A stretch of 7,585 nt of DNA from Parcubacteria group bacterium Gr01-1014_56. Lineage in GTDB: Bacteria; Patescibacteriota; Minisyncoccia; Phycocordibacterales; SBAW01. How positions within the stretch are numbered: the first letter of the stretch is position 1; each line of letters opens with the position of its first letter. Below, in pieces: positions 5,565 through 7,585 of this stretch. Under the pieces are notes generated by a model. The model did no database searches. It was not told the origin of the DNA and saw only the letters and a list, made by a program, of their open reading frames with translations. The position numbers were made by a program, and so were the translations under genes. The stretch lies in assembly GCA_007375995.1 (NCBI GenBank), contig VMFK01000036.1, forward strand, positions 1-7,585, given 5' to 3'.

Positions 5565-5591
5565 ATACGTTGTGTGTTATTTTGTAGAGTA

Positions 5592-7585
5592 ATGTCTGCG
5601 AAGTACGACCACAAAGCGATTGAGAAAAAGTGGCAGAAGCGATGGGAAGAGTCGCAGCTCTATAGGATTGCCGAAAACTCGAAGAAGGAAAAAACATACG
5701 TGCTCGACATGTTTCCGTATCCGTCAGGAGAGGGTTTGCATGTCGGCCACCCAAAGGGATACATCGCCACGGACGTCTATTCGCGTCACATGCGAATGAA
5801 GGGCCACGAGGTGCTTCACCCAATGGGCTGGGATGCCTTCGGCCTGCCGGCAGAAAACTACGCTATTAAAAACAAAGTGCATCCAAGTAAAGCGGTAGAG
5901 AAAAATATCGCGACCTTTAAGTCGCAGCTTTCGCATATTGGGTTCGACTACGACTGGAGTAGAGAGATAAATACGACCGATCCCACGTACTACAAATGGA
6001 CGCAATGGATATTCTTGCAGCTATTTAAGAAAGGTCTTGCATATCAGTCTGACGAACCAATCAACTGGTGCCCCTCGTGCATGACTGGCCTCGCTAATGA
6101 GGACTTAGACGGCAACGTGTGCGAGCGCTGCGGGACTGTCGTTGAAAAGCGCCGCTTGCCGCAGTGGGTGCTCAAGATTACCGCCTATGCGGACAGAATG
6201 CTCCACGACCTCGATATGCTCGACTGGCCAGAGCACATCAAAGAAGCGCAACGGAATTGGATAGGGAGGAGCGAGGGGGCTGAAATCGATTTTGTTGTTG
6301 ATGGACATCCGATGTCAATCAAGGTTTTTACCACACGACCGGACACTTTGTTTGGTGCTACTTATATGGTATTGGCACCTGAACATCCGCTCATACCGCA
6401 GGTTAAACCTGCGGTACAAAATTGGGATGAAATACTTCGATATATCGAAGTGTCGGAAAGAAAGACAGAAATAGACCGTACTAAGGCAGAAAGAGAAAAG
6501 ACCGGTGTTGAGTTAAAAGGCGTGAAGGCGATTAACCCTGCGACCAAAGAGGAGATACCAATATTTGTTGCCGATTATGTGCTTGGCGGCTACGGCACGG
6601 GCGCTATCATGGCAGTGCCAGCGCACGACGAACGCGACTATGAATTTGCAAAGAAATTTCAGCTGCCGATCCGCCAAGTCATCGAGCCTACCTATACGCA
6701 AACCACCGAGCCGGGCATCGTAAAAGCGGGTGAGCCCTATGATCATCGCGAGGCAATTATCGCGATAGTAAAGCACTGGATCGAGGACAAATACATTGCC
6801 CTTAAATGGAAGAAAGTCGCCTGGGGCACGTTCATTACTGGTGGTATTGAAGAAGGGCAGACGCCAGAGGAAGCCGGCCGGATGGAAATTAAAGAAGAAA
6901 CAGGCTATCTCCATCCAAAATTTATTAAGGATTTTGGAGTTGTGCACGGCAAATTTTACCATGTGCCTAAAAAAACGAACCGGAACGCCCATGCCCATGT
7001 TCTCTACTATGAACTTGAAGACGATGCGCGAGATGGTATCTCAGACGAAGAGAACGAGATTCACGAGATATTGTGGCTCACCGCCGATGAATTGAAGAAA
7101 TTTCTGACACCGCCGACCCATCATCATGGACTCAGGTGGTTGTTAGGTGACACGACTCCGTATACTGGCGAAGGCACGCTTAGTAATTCAGGAGAGTTTA
7201 CTCGACTTGAGAGTGAAGAGGCGAAGAAAAAAATAACCGAGGCAGTGGGCGGCAGGATGACCGCCACCTACAAAATCCGCGATTGGGTCTTTAGCAGACA
7301 GCGCTACTGGGGGGAGCCGATACCGATCGTGCACTGCCTTAAAGACGGCGCGGTAGCAGTCCCCGAAAAAGATTTGCCCGTGTTGCTCCCAGAAGTTGAG
7401 AGCTATGAGCCCTCTGGTACCGGAGAATCGCCGCTCGCCACTATTTCTGACTGGGTGAACACGACGTGCCCTACCTGTGGAGGCCCCGCTAAACGCGAAA
7501 CAAACACCATGCCACAGTGGGCCGGCTCCTCCTGGTATTACCTGCGTTTTATGGACCCGCACAATGACGCTGCACTTGTCGCCCC
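5592..7585 (+). CDS. leuS: Leucyl-tRNA synthetase with inserted Nudix-like domain (C-terminus beyond the window)
   Basis: Charges tRNA-Leu with leucine in the cytoplasm. 664 residues are visible from the ATG. The N-terminus MSAKYDHKAIEKKWQKRW is typical. The class I signature HVGH is at 50-53, and a four-cysteine zinc site lies at C160, C163, C177 and C180. The CP1 editing domain shows TTRPDT (247-252) and AVPAHDERDYEF (about 342-352). RDWVFSRQRYWGEPIPI and a second CPTC (626-629) precede MPQWAGSSWYYLRFMDPHN. KMSKS would lie beyond the edge. The oddity is that after LPIRQVI (to 364) some 158 residues replace a linker of about 14 in E. coli, before YTGEGTLSNSGEF resumes at 524. This insert carries a Nudix-like fold. 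The only ribosome binding site is a weak AGAG next to the ATG. An intrinsic terminator lies 27 nt upstream. Confidence 0.97.
   Translation, partial: MSAKYDHKAIEKKWQKRWEESQLYRIAENSKKEKTYVLDMFPYPSGEGLHVGHPKGYIATDVYSRHMRMKGHEVLHPMGWDAFGLPAENYAIKNKVHPSKAVEKNIATFKSQLSHIGFDYDWSREINTTDPTYYKWTQWIFLQLFKKGLAYQSDEPINWCPSCMTGLANEDLDGNVCERCGTVVEKRRLPQWVLKITAYADRMLHDLDMLDWPEHIKEAQRNWIGRSEGAEIDFVVDGHPMSIKVFTTRPDTLFGATYMVLAPEHPLIPQVKPAVQNWDEILRYIEVSERKTEIDRTKAEREKTGVELKGVKAINPATKEEIPIFVADYVLGGYGTGAIMAVPAHDERDYEFAKKFQLPIRQVIEPTYTQTTEPGIVKAGEPYDHREAIIAIVKHWIEDKYIALKWKKVAWGTFITGGIEEGQTPEEAGRMEIKEETGYLHPKFIKDFGVVHGKFYHVPKKTNRNAHAHVLYYELEDDARDGISDEENEIHEILWLTADELKKFLTPPTHHHGLRWLLGDTTPYTGEGTLSNSGEFTRLESEEAKKKITEAVGGRMTATYKIRDWVFSRQRYWGEPIPIVHCLKDGAVAVPEKDLPVLLPEVESYEPSGTGESPLATISDWVNTTCPTCGGPAKRETNTMPQWAGSSWYYLRFMDPHNDAALVA
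6394..6416. repeat. 23-bp perfect palindrome inside leuS
   Basis: The arm TACCGCAGGTT (6394-6404), a central A (6405) and the arm AACCTGCGGTA (6406-6416) make a perfect 11-bp inverted repeat. It encodes part of the linker PQVKPAVQ in the editing domain. Expected by chance about 0.004 times in a window of this size. Confidence 0.8.
6434..6451. repeat. 18-bp perfect palindrome inside leuS
   Basis: ACTTCGATATATCGAAGT is a complete palindrome without spacer, 17 nt downstream of the one at 6394-6416. It encodes the LRYIEV stretch of the editing domain. Confidence 0.75.
6741..7151 (+). other. Nudix-like domain inserted in the LeuRS editing region
   Basis: Residues about 384-520 of the synthetase start DHREAIIAIVKHWIEDKY, continue with LKWKKVAWGTFITGG, and carry a Nudix-box pattern at 417-439: G417, x5, Q423, x7, M431-E432-I433-K434-E435-E436-T437-G438-Y439. 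The helix glutamates (432, 435, 436) that bind metal in MutT are kept, while the first Glu is Gln and the Arg is Met. A C-terminal E-I-L-W-L-T-A-D-E-L stretch resembles the end of Nudix folds. The reading frame is continuous through both junctions, so this is a domain insertion rather than a gene boundary. Confidence 0.85.

Noticed and set aside
5480..5587. GTG-started open frame of 35 codons through the leuS leader, as a possible leader peptide
   Set aside because: The GTG lies at or before the predicted transcription start, has no ribosome binding site, and the Leu codons (CTC, CTG, TTA, TTG) are scattered rather than in a run.
5485..5591. T-box riboswitch ahead of leuS
   Set aside because: The conserved T-box sequence (around GGTGGNACCGCG) with its TGGN bulge is absent, and the leader is too short for a full T-box.
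6745..6766. Inverted repeat ATCGCGA/TCGCGAT with an 8-nt spacer at the start of the LeuRS insert
   Set aside because: Only 7-bp arms inside coding sequence, and its position within the insert rather than at a junction gives no link to how the domain was acquired.
1..7585. tRNA, rRNA, CRISPR array, insertion sequence or prophage genes
   Set aside because: I found no cloverleaf with a TTCGANNC arm at a plausible place, no regularly spaced direct repeats, and no transposase, integrase or phage structural motifs on either strand.

Overview
The window reads as a fragment of a small, gene-dense bacterial genome. It is most probably from the Candidate Phyla Radiation (Patescibacteria, Parcubacteria-like). 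The reasons are a DUF5671-type membrane protein of the kind common in those genomes, a leucyl-tRNA synthetase carrying a Nudix domain inside its editing region, a shortened YchF, and very short intergenic gaps. This placement is inference; no rRNA or ribosomal protein is present to confirm it.

Left part (1-2505, minus strand): an ArsR-type winged-helix regulator (2236-2505) is followed by a membrane-anchored membrane-fusion (adaptor) protein (617-2161) and the N-terminal third or less of an RND efflux permease that runs off the left edge (1-609). A near-consensus promoter whose -10 and spacer are covered by an inverted repeat lies between the regulator and the pump genes. The simplest reading is an efflux operon repressed by its own ArsR protein.

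Middle (2506-4067): a short divergent region holding a perfect palindrome leads to ychF (2601-3548), a translation-associated P-loop NTPase that lacks the usual helical coiled-coil domain and ends inside a perfect inverted repeat. It converges on a 114-residue orphan gene on the minus strand (3615-3959) that has its own promoter, strong ribosome binding site and strong terminator.

Right part (4030-7585, plus strand): from a promoter overlapping that of the orphan gene, a five-helix DUF5671-like membrane protein with a pseudopilin-like C-terminal domain (4068-5030) is followed after 2 nt by a stand-alone Nudix hydrolase (5033-5461). Then come an extended -10 promoter, a roughly 105-nt structured leader with an intrinsic terminator, and leuS (5592 to the window end, C-terminus missing). 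Because the terminator ends only 27 nt before the leuS ATG, leuS appears to depend on readthrough, which suggests attenuation. The leuS product has all expected catalytic and editing motifs in the visible part plus an extra domain of about 140 residues with a degenerate Nudix box. Two strong palindromes lie within 60 bp of each other inside leuS.

No tRNA, rRNA, CRISPR array, transposase or phage gene was recognised.
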